This document shows, piece after piece, positions 17,083-25,582 of a stretch of 64,000 nt of DNA. Location of the stretch: positions 1 to 64,000 of the forward strand of contig JAEYWK010000100.1 in NCBI GenBank assembly GCA_023431345.1, read 5' to 3'. The number at the start of each line of letters is the position of its first letter. Position 1 is the stretch's first letter. The notes under the pieces are model-generated. The model searched no databases and was not told the DNA's origin. It worked only from the letters and a program-made list of their open reading frames with translations. A program made the position numbers and the translations under genes. Source of the stretch: Pseudomonadota bacterium (GTDB lineage: Bacteria; Myxococcota_A; Polyangia; Polyangiales; Polyangiaceae).

Positions 17083-17219
17083 CGGCATCCTCCTCAGCGG
17101 TATGGGACCCGTTGCTCAGGGTTCTGAATGGAGCAGTGTCCAATGAGGCCTCTCGCGGCGCTCTTTACCCAAATCGAGGAAAATCGCCGGGAGAGTGGAC
17201 GTCGGGGTGCGAGCGACTC

Positions 17220-17430
17220 GGCCCCTTGAGATAGCGCTCGTGGTGAAGGCGTTGCGACACGACGATCAGCGCTCGACACCGAAGACGTCCCTCGCTCGCA
17301 GCACCGAGTCGAGGGTGCGGAAGCCGGCGTAGTCGCGGCCGATGCGCGACGCCGGCACACCCGCTTCTACGAGCGCTTGCCAGGTGCTGGGAGCACCCGA
17401 GCACCAGGGACCTCGACCGCCGGTAGGTCG
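17220..17430 (-). pseudogene. Decayed SanA/YdcF-like (DUF218) gene fragment
   Basis: On the minus strand two frames carry adjoining family-like pieces. One (17266-17373) reads EAGVPASRIGRDYAGFRTLD, then SVLRARDVFGVE before a stop. The other (about 17222-17279) continues with RALIVVSQRLHHERYL. In SanA/YdcF proteins these two motifs are consecutive in one frame. The junction looks like a short deletion in a GC repeat that changes frame. A third frame just upstream holds PGARVLPAPGKRS, which may be the family's GARVLPDG segment after an internal deletion. Intact members are inner-membrane envelope-barrier proteins. Confidence 0.6.
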
Positions 17431-17667
17431 CCGGGCCGCGCGCTGACAGTGGGGGCGCTGCTCGGGCCTACCCCGGCGACTCTCGACCGCCCGCCAAGCC
17501 GTGCGCGCCACCGCGACAAGGCCGTGGATCCGCAGCGCTCACGGGGCGCTGCGGGGCAGCATCGTGCTCGGAAACGCTGGCGTCGCGGGGCCATTCCAGT
17601 GGCGCGGTCATCGCCGCTGGCTAGCATCCCGCCGGTACGCCGCGAGTTCGCGAAACGCGAGCGGCGC

Positions 17668-17676
17668 TGCTAGGTT
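17668..17676 (+). promoter_or_regulatory. TGCTAGGTT extended -10-like element
   Basis: TGCTAGGTT ends seven bases before the GTG at 17684, which would place transcription initiation at or next to the start codon. This spacing supports the GTG 17684 start of the lipoprotein gene. Confidence 0.45.
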
Positions 17677-17683
17677 TGTGGGC

Positions 17684-18577
17684 GTGACGTTGCGACGCAA
17701 CCGACTGGCAGCGCTCTCGTGCGTCGCGCTCGCCTGGAGCGGCAGCTGCGCCATCTTCCCCCATGAAGCGCGGCTGCCGGCGGCGGCGCTGGCAGGCGCT
17801 GGTGGTGACGTGGAGCCGAGTGGCTTTGGCGGCGCTGGCGCCGTTGCCGATGGTGGCGTGTCTTCGCGTGCAGGTAGCCCCGACGTGGGCGGCAGCGCAG
17901 GCTCGCTGGCAGGCGCTGGCGGTGATGCCGGCGCTGCGCTCGGAGGCGAGGGTGGCGAGAGCGGCGAAGGTGGTGTGGCGGGCGCAGGCGGGCAGCCCGA
18001 GCCAGCTTGCGCGAGCGCGGTCGAGGCCACCCTGGCCGTGCTGCTCGACACGTGGATCGAGCAAGCGTTTCCCAACGCCGGTCACGGTAGCGACGCTCGG
18101 TTGTCCGTCGTTGGCGGTCAGTCGGAGCGGCGCGCCCTCGTTCAGCTGTCGCTCCCGGTGCTGCCGCCAGGCGCGGTGCTGCTCGAGGCATCGCTCGAGT
18201 TGAACCTCGAGGTCAACTCCGACGCCAGCGCAACGAAGCGCCGCCTCGCGCTGCATCGGCTACTGCGCCCGGTCTCCGAGAGTAAGACCACGTGGCGTCA
18301 ATTCGTGAACGGCGCCGGCGGCGACTGGGCGCTCGCGGGCGGGGATTTCGCGGCCGAGGCAGGCGAGGCCACGCTGCCCGCTGGCACCACGAGCGGGGCG
18401 CTTCTCATCGACGCGGCTCCTGCCTTATCCGCCGTCTTCGCGAGTGAGCTCGAGGTCTCGCTGCTCGTACGCGAGGTGGGAGAGCCTCCCTCCGCGAGCG
18501 CCTTCTTGGGCTTCACCTCGCGCGAAGGCACGCCCGCGCGCGCTCCGCGGCTGCACGTGCGGTACTGCCCGCCATGA
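17684..18577 (+). CDS. DNRLRE-domain lipoprotein with Gly/Ala-rich linker
   Basis: About 297 residues. The N terminus (MTLRRNRLAALSCVALAWSG then SC) is a probable lipoprotein signal with the lipid Cys near residue 22, though the box SGSC is not perfect. A Gly/Ala/Ser-rich linker covers about 35-110. The C-terminal part is a DNRLRE-type beta domain: LDTWIEQAFPNAGHGSDARL, ALVQLSLP, ASLELNLEV, TWRQF and a closing LHVRYC are its usual order. Such domains are found in secreted surface proteins. GTG 17684 is chosen by its spacing to a -10-like element. It overlaps the kinase gene by ATGA, hinting that the two work together. Confidence 0.75.
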   Translation: MTLRRNRLAALSCVALAWSGSCAIFPHEARLPAAALAGAGGDVEPSGFGGAGAVADGGVSSRAGSPDVGGSAGSLAGAGGDAGAALGGEGGESGEGGVAGAGGQPEPACASAVEATLAVLLDTWIEQAFPNAGHGSDARLSVVGGQSERRALVQLSLPVLPPGAVLLEASLELNLEVNSDASATKRRLALHRLLRPVSESKTTWRQFVNGAGGDWALAGGDFAAEAGEATLPAGTTSGALLIDAAPALSAVFASELEVSLLVREVGEPPSASAFLGFTSREGTPARAPRLHVRYCPP

Positions 18578-20124
18578 CCGAAGCGGCTCACTCCGCCGAA
18601 GAGCTTTCGGGCCCGCCCAGTGACTGGATGCGGCGCCGGCGCCTCGGGCAGCCGCTCGGTCGTTACGTGCTCGGCACCCTGCTCGGAGCAGGCGGCGCCG
18701 CGTCCGTGTACATGGCGCGCCTGGACGGGCCGCAAGGCTTCGATCGCATCGCGGCGGTGAAGCTCGTGCACGAGCACCTCATGACCGATCGCGACTTCAT
18801 CGCGATGTTCCTCGACGAAGCCAACCTGGCGTGCCGCCTCCAGCACCCGAACATCGTGCACTGTTACGAGCTCTGCCAAGACGATTCGCACCTGTACTTG
18901 GCGATGGAGTACTTACAGGGGCAACCGCTATCGCGCGTTTATCAGCGCGCTCAAGAGTGGCGGCAGCCGCTCGCTTACGGCATCGTCGCCTGGATCGGCG
19001 CGCGCGCTGCGGAGGCCCTCGGTTACGCTCACGATCTGCGTGACGACGGCGGCAGCCCCCTTCGCATCGTTCACCGCGACGTCAGCCCCGACAACCTGTT
19101 CATCACTTACGATGGTCAGGTCAAGCTGCTCGACTTCGGTATCGCCAAGGCGGCGGGGCGGCGCTCGCAGACCAACCTCGGTCAGCTCAAAGGTAAGTTC
19201 CGCTATATGGCCCCGGAGTACGCGATGGGGCTCGAGTTCGACGGCTCGCTCGATATCTTTGCGCTCGGCGCCACGCTCTACGAGGCCGCGCTCGGTATGC
19301 CGGCCTTCGGCGGTGACGAGCAAGTCGCGCTGCGCAAGATCGTCTCCGGCGAGCTCCCCGATCCGCGCGACGTACGCCCCGACTTTCCGCCCAAATTGTG
19401 GCAGGTCTTGCAGCAAGCCATGGCACCTTCGCCCGAGACGCGGCTGCGCCCCGCGGCGCAGCTGGCGCGCGCGCTCGACGGCGTGGCGGGTCTGTCGCCA
19501 GCGCAGGGGCGAGCTCTGCTCACGAGCGCCATGCAGCGGCTTTTCCCCGACGAAATGGGCGCGGAGGCGAGCGACATCGCCGAGCTGCGTCGGCTCAGTC
19601 GCGCCGGTGAAGAGCCTACCGGGCTCGGTCACGCCGTGACCCGCGTGACGCACGAGCAGCCGGCGCGGAGCCGTACCCATTGGCTCGCTTGGGCGGCGGG
19701 CGTCGCCTTCGTCGGCGGTGGCGCGGCGCTGCTGTCGTCGACGCGCACCGAGCCCGTCCCCGCCGCGGCCCCGGCTCCCGTCACCTCGGCGCTGCCGCCG
19801 GCCGTGCCAGCGCTGGTGGAGCTCGGCGTGCACGTCACCCCTGCCGACGCGACGCAGGTCGAGGTGCAGATCGGCGGAGTGGTCGTGCCCGGCTCCGCGC
19901 CCCGCCGCGCAGTACAGCGAGCGGCGGAGCCTCTCGTCGTGAGCGTGCGCGCGCCCGGTTATCGAAGCGTAGAGCTGTCGGTCGTCCCCGACCGAGACCG
20001 CGCGATCGGCGTGGCGCTCGTGCCCGAGGCGAGCCCCGAGCCCGAGCGAGCGCCCGAAAAAGCCGGCCCGAGCCGCGCGCCTCGGGCTGCGGCGAGCGGC
20101 GTGATCCGCCGCTACCCGTTCTGA
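18574..20124 (+). CDS. Membrane-anchored Ser/Thr protein kinase with PEGA-like C terminus
   Basis: A 516-residue Hanks-type kinase. The Gly-rich loop is GAGGAASVYMA (38-48), the ATP lysine K63, helix-C glutamate E82, catalytic HRDVSPDN (167-174), DFGIA (187-191) and YMAPE (211-215). HRDVSPxN is a typical myxobacterial variant. A single membrane segment is at about 368-389, followed by a Pro/Ala-rich linker and a small beta domain (ELGVHVTPADATQVEVQIGG) resembling PEGA repeats in the periplasm. All catalytic residues are present, so it should be active. It is translationally coupled to the upstream lipoprotein and followed by another TPR/PEGA-like protein. Confidence 0.92.
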   Translation: MTEAAHSAEELSGPPSDWMRRRRLGQPLGRYVLGTLLGAGGAASVYMARLDGPQGFDRIAAVKLVHEHLMTDRDFIAMFLDEANLACRLQHPNIVHCYELCQDDSHLYLAMEYLQGQPLSRVYQRAQEWRQPLAYGIVAWIGARAAEALGYAHDLRDDGGSPLRIVHRDVSPDNLFITYDGQVKLLDFGIAKAAGRRSQTNLGQLKGKFRYMAPEYAMGLEFDGSLDIFALGATLYEAALGMPAFGGDEQVALRKIVSGELPDPRDVRPDFPPKLWQVLQQAMAPSPETRLRPAAQLARALDGVAGLSPAQGRALLTSAMQRLFPDEMGAEASDIAELRRLSRAGEEPTGLGHAVTRVTHEQPARSRTHWLAWAAGVAFVGGGAALLSSTRTEPVPAAAPAPVTSALPPAVPALVELGVHVTPADATQVEVQIGGVVVPGSAPRRAVQRAAEPLVVSVRAPGYRSVELSVVPDRDRAIGVALVPEASPEPERAPEKAGPSRAPRAAASGVIRRYPF

Positions 20125-20150
20125 CCCGGCCCGGCGCGGGCTCGGCGTGG

Positions 20151-20156
20151 TACCGT
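20151..20156 (+). promoter_or_regulatory. TACCGT -10-like element before the TPR/PEGA-like gene
   Basis: TACCGT lies seven bases ahead of the GTG at 20164, the spacing expected for a leaderless transcript. No good -35 is visible. The call rests mainly on spacing. Confidence 0.25.
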
Positions 20157-20163
20157 TCTCCTC

Positions 20164-21174
20164 GTGCGGCTCGTTGGGCGTCGATGGCTGATGCGGCTCA
20201 CCCTGCCGGTGTTGCTCTCGGCTGCGCCGTCGCTCGCTGAAGAGCCGACAGCGCAGCCAACGATCGATTGTGCCGGCGTCGACGCTACCGTCTGCGGGCG
20301 GCGCCATTTCGAGGCCGGCACCGCCGCCTTCGAGCAGAATGACTTCTCGCTCGCGGCGGCGGAATTCCAGGCCGCCATCGCGGTGCGGCCCCACCCCGTG
20401 ATCCGGTTCAACTTGGCCCTGTCGCTGGCACGCTTGGGGCGGCCGACGGCGGCCATCGAGCAGCTAGGCCTCGTCCAGCAAGATCGCGCCACGGACAAGG
20501 ACTTGAAAGCGCGCGCCGAGCGCGAGCAGCGCAGCGCCGAGCAAGCGCTGTCCCGCGTCACCTTTCGCCTGTCCGATCCCAGCCGCGAGCGCGTGGAGCT
20601 CGACGGCGCGCCGATCGCCGTGCAGGCCGGCGGCGAGCTCACGCTGGATCCGGGCTCTCATCACGTGCGCATCATCTCGGGCAACTCCGTCGTGCTCGAT
20701 CAGGTGCTCGAGCTGTCACCCGGGGAGCGCGTGGAGCTGCGGGTCGGCGAGCGCTCGCGGCGCATCGACATCGTCGTCGTCCCCGACGCGACGGCCCCGC
20801 GCGCCGTGGCCCCGCGTCCCGAGCCAGCGCCCAGCCCCCCGCGTTCACGTCGCCCGCTCTCGCCCCTCTATTTCTATGCTGGGGCCGGCGTGACGGCGGT
20901 GCTGGCGGGCGTCACCGTCTGGAGCGGCCTCGACACGCGGAGCGCGCTCTCGGACTACGAGCGAGAACTGCCGCGGCTCAGCCAAGCTCGAGCCGACGAG
21001 CGAGTGGAGGACGGCCATGCCCGTGAGCTACGCACGAACCTGTTGCTGGCGGGCACGCTGCTCGCCGGGGCGGGCACGGCCGTGCTCGGCATCTGGCTCG
21101 TGGACTTCGACGGCCAGGCGCAGGCGTCGCTCGGGCTCACCCCGAGCGGCGTACAGGCGAGCGGGCGCTTTTAG
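20164..21174 (+). CDS. Secreted TPR/PEGA-like membrane protein
   Basis: A 336-residue protein with a signal peptide (cleavage near SLA-EE at about 25), TPR hairpins at about 45-105 (AGTAAFEQNDFSLAAAEFQA), a PEGA-like beta domain at about 120-190 (ERVELDGAPIAV, LDPGSHHVRI), a Pro-rich linker and two C-terminal hydrophobic segments (LYFYAGAGVTAVLAGVTVWS and NLLLAGTLLAGAGTAVLGIW). This TPR + PEGA + membrane architecture is common in Polyangia and is often found beside Ser/Thr kinases. Start is GTG 20164; ATG 20191 is an alternative. No enzyme motif. It may be a kinase partner or substrate (inference from position). Confidence 0.75.
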   Translation: MRLVGRRWLMRLTLPVLLSAAPSLAEEPTAQPTIDCAGVDATVCGRRHFEAGTAAFEQNDFSLAAAEFQAAIAVRPHPVIRFNLALSLARLGRPTAAIEQLGLVQQDRATDKDLKARAEREQRSAEQALSRVTFRLSDPSRERVELDGAPIAVQAGGELTLDPGSHHVRIISGNSVVLDQVLELSPGERVELRVGERSRRIDIVVVPDATAPRAVAPRPEPAPSPPRSRRPLSPLYFYAGAGVTAVLAGVTVWSGLDTRSALSDYERELPRLSQARADERVEDGHARELRTNLLLAGTLLAGAGTAVLGIWLVDFDGQAQASLGLTPSGVQASGRF

Positions 21175-21187
21175 CGCCGAGCCGCTC

Positions 21188-22159
21188 CTAGCGAGCGAGC
21201 TTGACCAGCACTTTGAGGCGCTCGAGCCGCTTGCGTTCGTCCAGGTCGAGCTTCTCTTGGCGCTCGCTGAGGCCGTCGACGTAGTAGCTGAGCAGCATGT
21301 GATCGAAGTTTTCGAGCTTACTGATCACGTCTTCGAAGGCGACCAGCGTCGAGGCCGTCATCACGAGCCGCGCGGAGAGGTGCAGCTCGACGACGTAGTC
21401 GGCCCACAGGTGCTGCTTGGTCCAGCGCGCCAGGGTCAGCGCGTGCTGCGAGGCAGAGCTGGCGACTTCCGGCGGCACGACCAGGCCCGAGTTTGCGCCC
21501 TTCAAGATGCGCCGCAAATGTCCGGACAGCACCTGCGCCGCTTCTTCGAGGTTGCCCGCGGCGGCGAGCCTGTCCGCCAGACCTCCGATCACCTTCAGCG
21601 CATCGGCGCGGGCGGTGGACGGCACCTGCAGGTCTGCCTTGGCCGCGTCGCCACGACTCGCGGCTGGCGCGGGCTTCGTCATCGTCTGAGGCGCGACCGC
21701 GGCGACGGGCGTGGGGCGATCCTCGAGCGCATCCGAGCTGACACGCGCCGCCTTGATGCGCGTCAAGCTCGAGTCGCGATACTCGAAGAGCGAGATTTCG
21801 GTCGTGCCGACCAGGATGCGATCACCTTCGCAGAGCGCTGCGCTGTGCCCGACGCGCAAGCCGTTGACGTAGACGCCGTTGGTGCTGTGCAGGTCTTCGA
21901 TGACGACACTGCCCGATTGCACGCTGATGCGCGCGTGCATCCGGCTCACGAGGTTGTCCTCGAGCAGCACGTCGCACTCCGGCAGCCGGCCGATCAGCAG
22001 CGAGCCGGCGTTGAGCTCGAGGTCGCCCGTTGGCGTGATCACCGTGACGGGCGCCGTCAGCTCCGGGCGACGGGCGAGCTCACGTGTGCAATCCAACGGC
22101 TGGCGTTCAGGCGCAGGGACTACCGGGGTCGCGATCGGCGTATATGACGGCACCATCAC
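21188..22159 (-). CDS. FHA-domain protein
   Basis: A 323-residue cytoplasmic protein. The FHA domain spans about 38-125 with the phosphothreonine-binding signature: GR at 57-58, SRMHA at 72-76 and TNGVYVNG at 93-100. The C-terminal 200 residues are helical without a recognised domain (KVIGGLADRLAAAGNLEEAA..., ending ERLKVLVKLAR). FHA domains read phosphothreonine, so this is a natural partner for the nearby Ser/Thr kinase, although it is on the opposite strand and convergent. GTG 22159 and ATG 22156 are adjacent candidate starts. Confidence 0.9.
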   Translation of the reverse strand: MMVPSYTPIATPVVPAPERQPLDCTRELARRPELTAPVTVITPTGDLELNAGSLLIGRLPECDVLLEDNLVSRMHARISVQSGSVVIEDLHSTNGVYVNGLRVGHSAALCEGDRILVGTTEISLFEYRDSSLTRIKAARVSSDALEDRPTPVAAVAPQTMTKPAPAASRGDAAKADLQVPSTARADALKVIGGLADRLAAAGNLEEAAQVLSGHLRRILKGANSGLVVPPEVASSASQHALTLARWTKQHLWADYVVELHLSARLVMTASTLVAFEDVISKLENFDHMLLSYYVDGLSERQEKLDLDERKRLERLKVLVKLAR

Positions 22160-22282
22160 ATGTTGCCTTGAAATAGTCCTATTCGGTACGGAAATTCGCG
22201 GGCTTTCGCCTGGGGGCGCGGCCCCGCTTCTTCATCATCGTGCTTAAGTGTACGCGCGTCGCGGGCTCGTCGGGGCGCACTG

Positions 22283-23434
22283 TCAGGGGCCGTCCGTGGG
22301 CGGCTTGAGCACCTTCACCTTGGCGCTCACGCGCTCGCTGATGAGGACGCGATTATGCTCGTCCACGATCACGGCTCCAACCCCGTCCAGTGATTCGACG
22401 AGCTTCAGGCCTCGCTCGGGCCCCAAGATGAAAACGGCGTCGTCGACCGCGTCGGCCGTCGTCGCGTCAGGGGCCCATACGGTGACGCTACGGCTGGCGG
22501 TGGCGGGGTAACCCGTCTTCGGATCGATGATGTGGTGGTACCGCTTACCATCGACGACATACTGGCGCGCGTAGTCACCGGCGGTCGAAAATGCGTGGTC
22601 CGTCAGCTCGATGACCGCGAAATAGTCGCCTTCGCCTCCGCGCGGATCGCGAATTCCGCTGACCCAAGGCTTGCCGTCGGGCTTCCGTCCGCTGCCGTAG
22701 AGGTCGCCGCCGGCCTGCGCCAAGAAGCTCGTGACGCCCGCGGCCTTCAGCGCCGCTGCCGCGCGGTCGACGATGTATCCCTTCGCGATGCCGCCCAAGC
22801 CAATCTGCTGGTCTTTCCCGATGCGAACGCGATGGCCTTTCGGGTCGAGCTCGACGCGCCGGTAATCGACCCGCTTCCGCAGGCGCTCGACCTCCGCGCT
22901 CGACGGCAGCTTCGGCGGATCTTCTTGCGCGCTGCCGAATTTCCAGACCTGCGACATGGCTTGGAAGGTGATGTCGAAGCTGCCGCTCGACAGCTTGCCC
23001 GCCCACAGCCCGCGCTCGATGACCTCCGTCGCTTCCGGCCCAATCTCGACCCACTCGCCCGCTCTGGCGTTGACTCGACTGATCTCGGTCTCGGGCTTCC
23101 ACTCGCTGAGCACGCCCTCCAATCGGCGAATCTCGGCGACGGCGCTGGCGATGGCGGCGCGCGTGGCCGCCTCACCGACCTTCTCGGACGTGTAGGCGAT
23201 GAAATGCACGCTCGTATCCATCGCGACCTCCTCGACGTCCACCTTGACGGGAACGAACGGGGGAGCCGTCGCGGGCGCGGCGCTCCGGGCGCTGGCGCTC
23301 GGCTGCGTCAGCGCGCCCGTCGGCGTCGCGGGGCTGGCCGGAGCCGTCTTCGAGCGCGCGCCATCGCAGCCGAGCAGCGCAAAAATGCCGCAGTTAATGA
23401 CGGTGCAGTAGCAGAAAGCTGCGTGATTTCGCAT
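22283..23434 (-). CDS. apbE: ApbE-family FAD:protein FMN transferase, lipoprotein
   Basis: A 383-residue protein with a lipobox (FALLGC, lipid Cys near 23), a low-complexity Ala/Pro/Ser linker, then the ApbE fold. Diagnostic segments are MDTSVHFIAYT, ISRVNARAG, FDITFQAMSQVW, GLGGIAKGYIVDRAA, GGDLYGSG, and STAGDYARQYVVDG with HHIIDPKTGYPA. ApbE attaches FMN covalently to Thr/Ser of target flavoproteins such as RnfG/NqrC outside the cytoplasm. No Rnf, Nqr or flavoprotein target gene is in this window, so its client lies elsewhere. It is divergent from the M20 hydrolase gene with a 68-base gap. Confidence 0.92.
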   Translation of the reverse strand: MRNHAAFCYCTVINCGIFALLGCDGARSKTAPASPATPTGALTQPSASARSAAPATAPPFVPVKVDVEEVAMDTSVHFIAYTSEKVGEAATRAAIASAVAEIRRLEGVLSEWKPETEISRVNARAGEWVEIGPEATEVIERGLWAGKLSSGSFDITFQAMSQVWKFGSAQEDPPKLPSSAEVERLRKRVDYRRVELDPKGHRVRIGKDQQIGLGGIAKGYIVDRAAAALKAAGVTSFLAQAGGDLYGSGRKPDGKPWVSGIRDPRGGEGDYFAVIELTDHAFSTAGDYARQYVVDGKRYHHIIDPKTGYPATASRSVTVWAPDATTADAVDDAVFILGPERGLKLVESLDGVGAVIVDEHNRVLISERVSAKVKVLKPPTDGP

Positions 23435-23502
23435 ATTTCGCCTCCCGGCAGCCAGGTGCAGGTATGCTTACCACCCTTGCGTGCGAGAAGGGAGACGTCG
23501 CC

Positions 23503-24693
23503 ATGATTGACCGAACGCAGATCGACCGTGCCGTGGACTCGGTGGCGCCCGAGGTCGTCGCCGTCTCGAAGCGCATCCACGCCCATCCCGAGCTCCGCTT
23601 CGAAGAGCACCGCGCCGCGGCGTGGCTCGCCGATGCGGTCGAGGTGCACGCGGGCGTGACGGTCGAGCGCGGGGTGGGCGACTTGCCCACTGCGTTCCGA
23701 GCTCGGCTCCGCGGCGGTTCAGGGCCCCGCGTCGCGATCCTCGCCGAGTACGACGCCCTGCCCGAAATCGGCCACGCCTGCGGTCACAACCTGATCGCTG
23801 GCAGCGCTCTCGGCGCCTTCTTGGCGCTCGCGCAGCAGAGTAAGTTGCCGGGCAACGTCGACTTGATTGGCACGCCCGCGGAGGAGGGCGGCGGCGGCAA
23901 GATTCGCCTGCTCGCGGCCGGCGTCTTCGAAGGCGTCGACGCCGCGATGATGTTTCACCCCTACGATCGTGACATCCTCGCGCACCCCGCCCTGGCGAGC
24001 CGCTGGTTCACCATGAAATTCCACGGCACGCCCGCCCACGCCGCGGCGGCGCCCTTCGACGGTAACAGCGCGCTCACCGCGTGCCTGGAGACCTTTCGGC
24101 TGATCGACTCGCAGCGCGTGCACTTTCGCGATGGCGTGCGCGTGCACGGCTACGTCACCAACGGCGGCCAGGCCGTCAACATCATCCCCGAGCACGCGGC
24201 GTGCGAGTTCTCCGTGCGCGCGCCGTTCAAGGCCGAGCTCGAGCGGGTGTCGGCCATCGTCGAGCGCTGCGCGCGCGGCGCGGCCATGGCTTGCGGCGTC
24301 GAGGTCGAGCTCTCGGTGCGCCAAGGCTACCGCGAAATGAAGAACAACTTGGCGATCGCGCGCCGCTTCGGCGCGGCCCTGGAGGCGCTCGGGCGCCCCG
24401 CCCGCGAAACGGACCCGCGAGTCGGCTCAGGCAGCACCGACATGGGCGATCTGAGCCAAGCCATCCCCTCGATCCACCCCTACCTGGCGATCTGCGACGA
24501 AGGCGAGACGCTCTGCCATCAGCACGCCTTCGCCGACTGCGCGTGTAGCGAGCGCGGGTTTGCTACCATGCTGACCGCGGCCAAGGCCATGGCCCGCACC
24601 ACGCTCGATCTGCTGGAGGACGCGAAGCTCCTCGACGCGGTCAAGTCCGAGTTCCGGCAAGCGACTGACGTCGCCTCGCCAGGCGGCCGCTAG
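23503..24693 (+). CDS. M20-family amidohydrolase (AbgB/p-aminobenzoyl-glutamate hydrolase-like)
   Basis: A 396-residue zinc-dependent amidohydrolase. Signatures: RIHAHPELRFEEHRAA, AEYDALPEIGHACGHN (metal His at 91 and 95), PAEEGGGGK, the dimerisation-domain segment FHGTPAHAAAAPF, GGQAVNIIPEHA, and GSGSTDMGDLSQ near the end. This is the peptidase M20D/Abg type that cleaves N-acyl or aminobenzoyl amides. ATG 23503 is preferred because AAGGGAG stands eight bases upstream; a longer frame starts at 23464. No partner subunit or transporter is adjacent. The true substrate is unknown. Confidence 0.88.
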   Translation: MIDRTQIDRAVDSVAPEVVAVSKRIHAHPELRFEEHRAAAWLADAVEVHAGVTVERGVGDLPTAFRARLRGGSGPRVAILAEYDALPEIGHACGHNLIAGSALGAFLALAQQSKLPGNVDLIGTPAEEGGGGKIRLLAAGVFEGVDAAMMFHPYDRDILAHPALASRWFTMKFHGTPAHAAAAPFDGNSALTACLETFRLIDSQRVHFRDGVRVHGYVTNGGQAVNIIPEHAACEFSVRAPFKAELERVSAIVERCARGAAMACGVEVELSVRQGYREMKNNLAIARRFGAALEALGRPARETDPRVGSGSTDMGDLSQAIPSIHPYLAICDEGETLCHQHAFADCACSERGFATMLTAAKAMARTTLDLLEDAKLLDAVKSEFRQATDVASPGGR

Positions 24694-24789
24694 ACCTCCG
24701 CTGCGTCGCGCGGACGCTCGAGGGCGCTCCCATCGGCAGCAGCGGGGAGCGGGTTCACGCGGCGGAAATCCTGCGGCTCTCCGAGGTCG

Positions 24790-24819
24790 TTGTTTCACCG
24801 CGCCGGGCGGGGCTATCGT
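24790..24819 (+). promoter_or_regulatory. Sigma70-like promoter of the small lipoprotein gene
   Basis: TTGTTT (24790-24795), an 18-base spacer and TATCGT (24814-24819) precede the ATG at 24827 by seven bases. The spacing favours the 24827 start and a leaderless transcript. Confidence 0.4.
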
Positions 24820-24826
24820 GAGGTCG

Positions 24827-25573
24827 ATGAAGAGCTGCGCTGTCGTTGGCGTCGGGTTGCAGGTACTGGTCGGGGCTTGGCTCTTGGCCGCTTCGCTCGC
24901 AGGTTGCGGCGCTGAAGCCACTCCCGAGCCCAAGTCTGCCTCGGCCGCGCCGCCCGCCCAAGCCGCGGCCGAGGCGCCGCTCCCCGCTGCCGCGCCCGAC
25001 GAAAGCGCGGCCAGCGACGAGGTTGCTCCACCCGAGCCCGCTACGGAGACGAAGCCGAGCGCTCCCCTCAAAGACCCGAACGCCTTGCGCGAAGTGCGCT
25101 ACGTCGTCACCCCCGAGGGGCTGAAGATCGAGGTCGCGGGGGTGCGCTTCCTGGCGTCGGCCGAGGCCAAGCAAATCGCTCAGGGGTGGGGGGTCAAGAT
25201 CAGCGTCAAGGCCGAGGTGACCGACGGCAAAGAGCACGTCCTGCTGAGCCCGAAGAATGGCCCGATCGCATTCGCGGCGGCCGTGTTCAAGAAGGGCAGC
25301 ACCGAGGCAGAGCGCATCCCCGACTCACGCGACGGGGAAGGGGAGCTGACGCTCGGTCCTGGCACGACGCACTCGTTCTCGCGTCAGTTCCCGAACAAGG
25401 GAGGCCGCGTGCTCGCCATCGGCGAGACGCTCGACATGGAGGTCGCGCTGTGGGGCCTGGGCGAGACGTCGGAAGACCGCCGTCCCGTCAAGCAGTTCTT
25501 CCAGGTGAAGATGAAGGTCGACAAGGGCAAGCCCAGGGCGATCATCCAGCCGCCTGCCTCCGCCGCGCAGTGA
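24827..25573 (+). CDS. Hypothetical lipoprotein
   Basis: A 248-residue lipoprotein. After a hydrophobic signal the lipobox SLAGC places the lipid Cys at about residue 27. An Ala/Pro/Glu-rich linker of about 60 residues follows. The folded part (about 90-240) is beta-rich and starts REVRYVVTPEGLKIEVAGVRF; conserved-looking pieces are GPGTTHSFSRQFPNKGG and VKQFFQVKMKVDKGKPRA. No family is recognised. It is followed convergently by the enoyl-CoA hydratase gene with only nine bases between stop codons. ATG 24827 is chosen over GTG 24818, because the -10-like element overlaps the latter. Confidence 0.65.
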   Translation: MKSCAVVGVGLQVLVGAWLLAASLAGCGAEATPEPKSASAAPPAQAAAEAPLPAAAPDESAASDEVAPPEPATETKPSAPLKDPNALREVRYVVTPEGLKIEVAGVRFLASAEAKQIAQGWGVKISVKAEVTDGKEHVLLSPKNGPIAFAAAVFKKGSTEAERIPDSRDGEGELTLGPGTTHSFSRQFPNKGGRVLAIGETLDMEVALWGLGETSEDRRPVKQFFQVKMKVDKGKPRAIIQPPASAAQ

Positions 25574-25582
25574 GCGCCCAGC

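Larger units (their letters stand above)
17089..17683. other. Long gap holding only gene remnants
   Basis: Between the giant TPR gene and the lipoprotein gene lie about 595 bases. Apart from the SanA/YdcF-like remnant (17220-17430) I see no intact gene on either strand. A minus-strand TGCTAG at about 17624-17629 could be the relic promoter of that remnant, and TGCTAGGTT at 17668-17676 serves the rightward gene. The rest shows no repeat or hairpin I can support. Confidence 0.5.

Noticed and set aside
17266..17511. An intact small gene in the gap before the lipoprotein
   Set aside because: The family similarity continues in a different frame after the stop, so it is a broken remnant, not a short gene.
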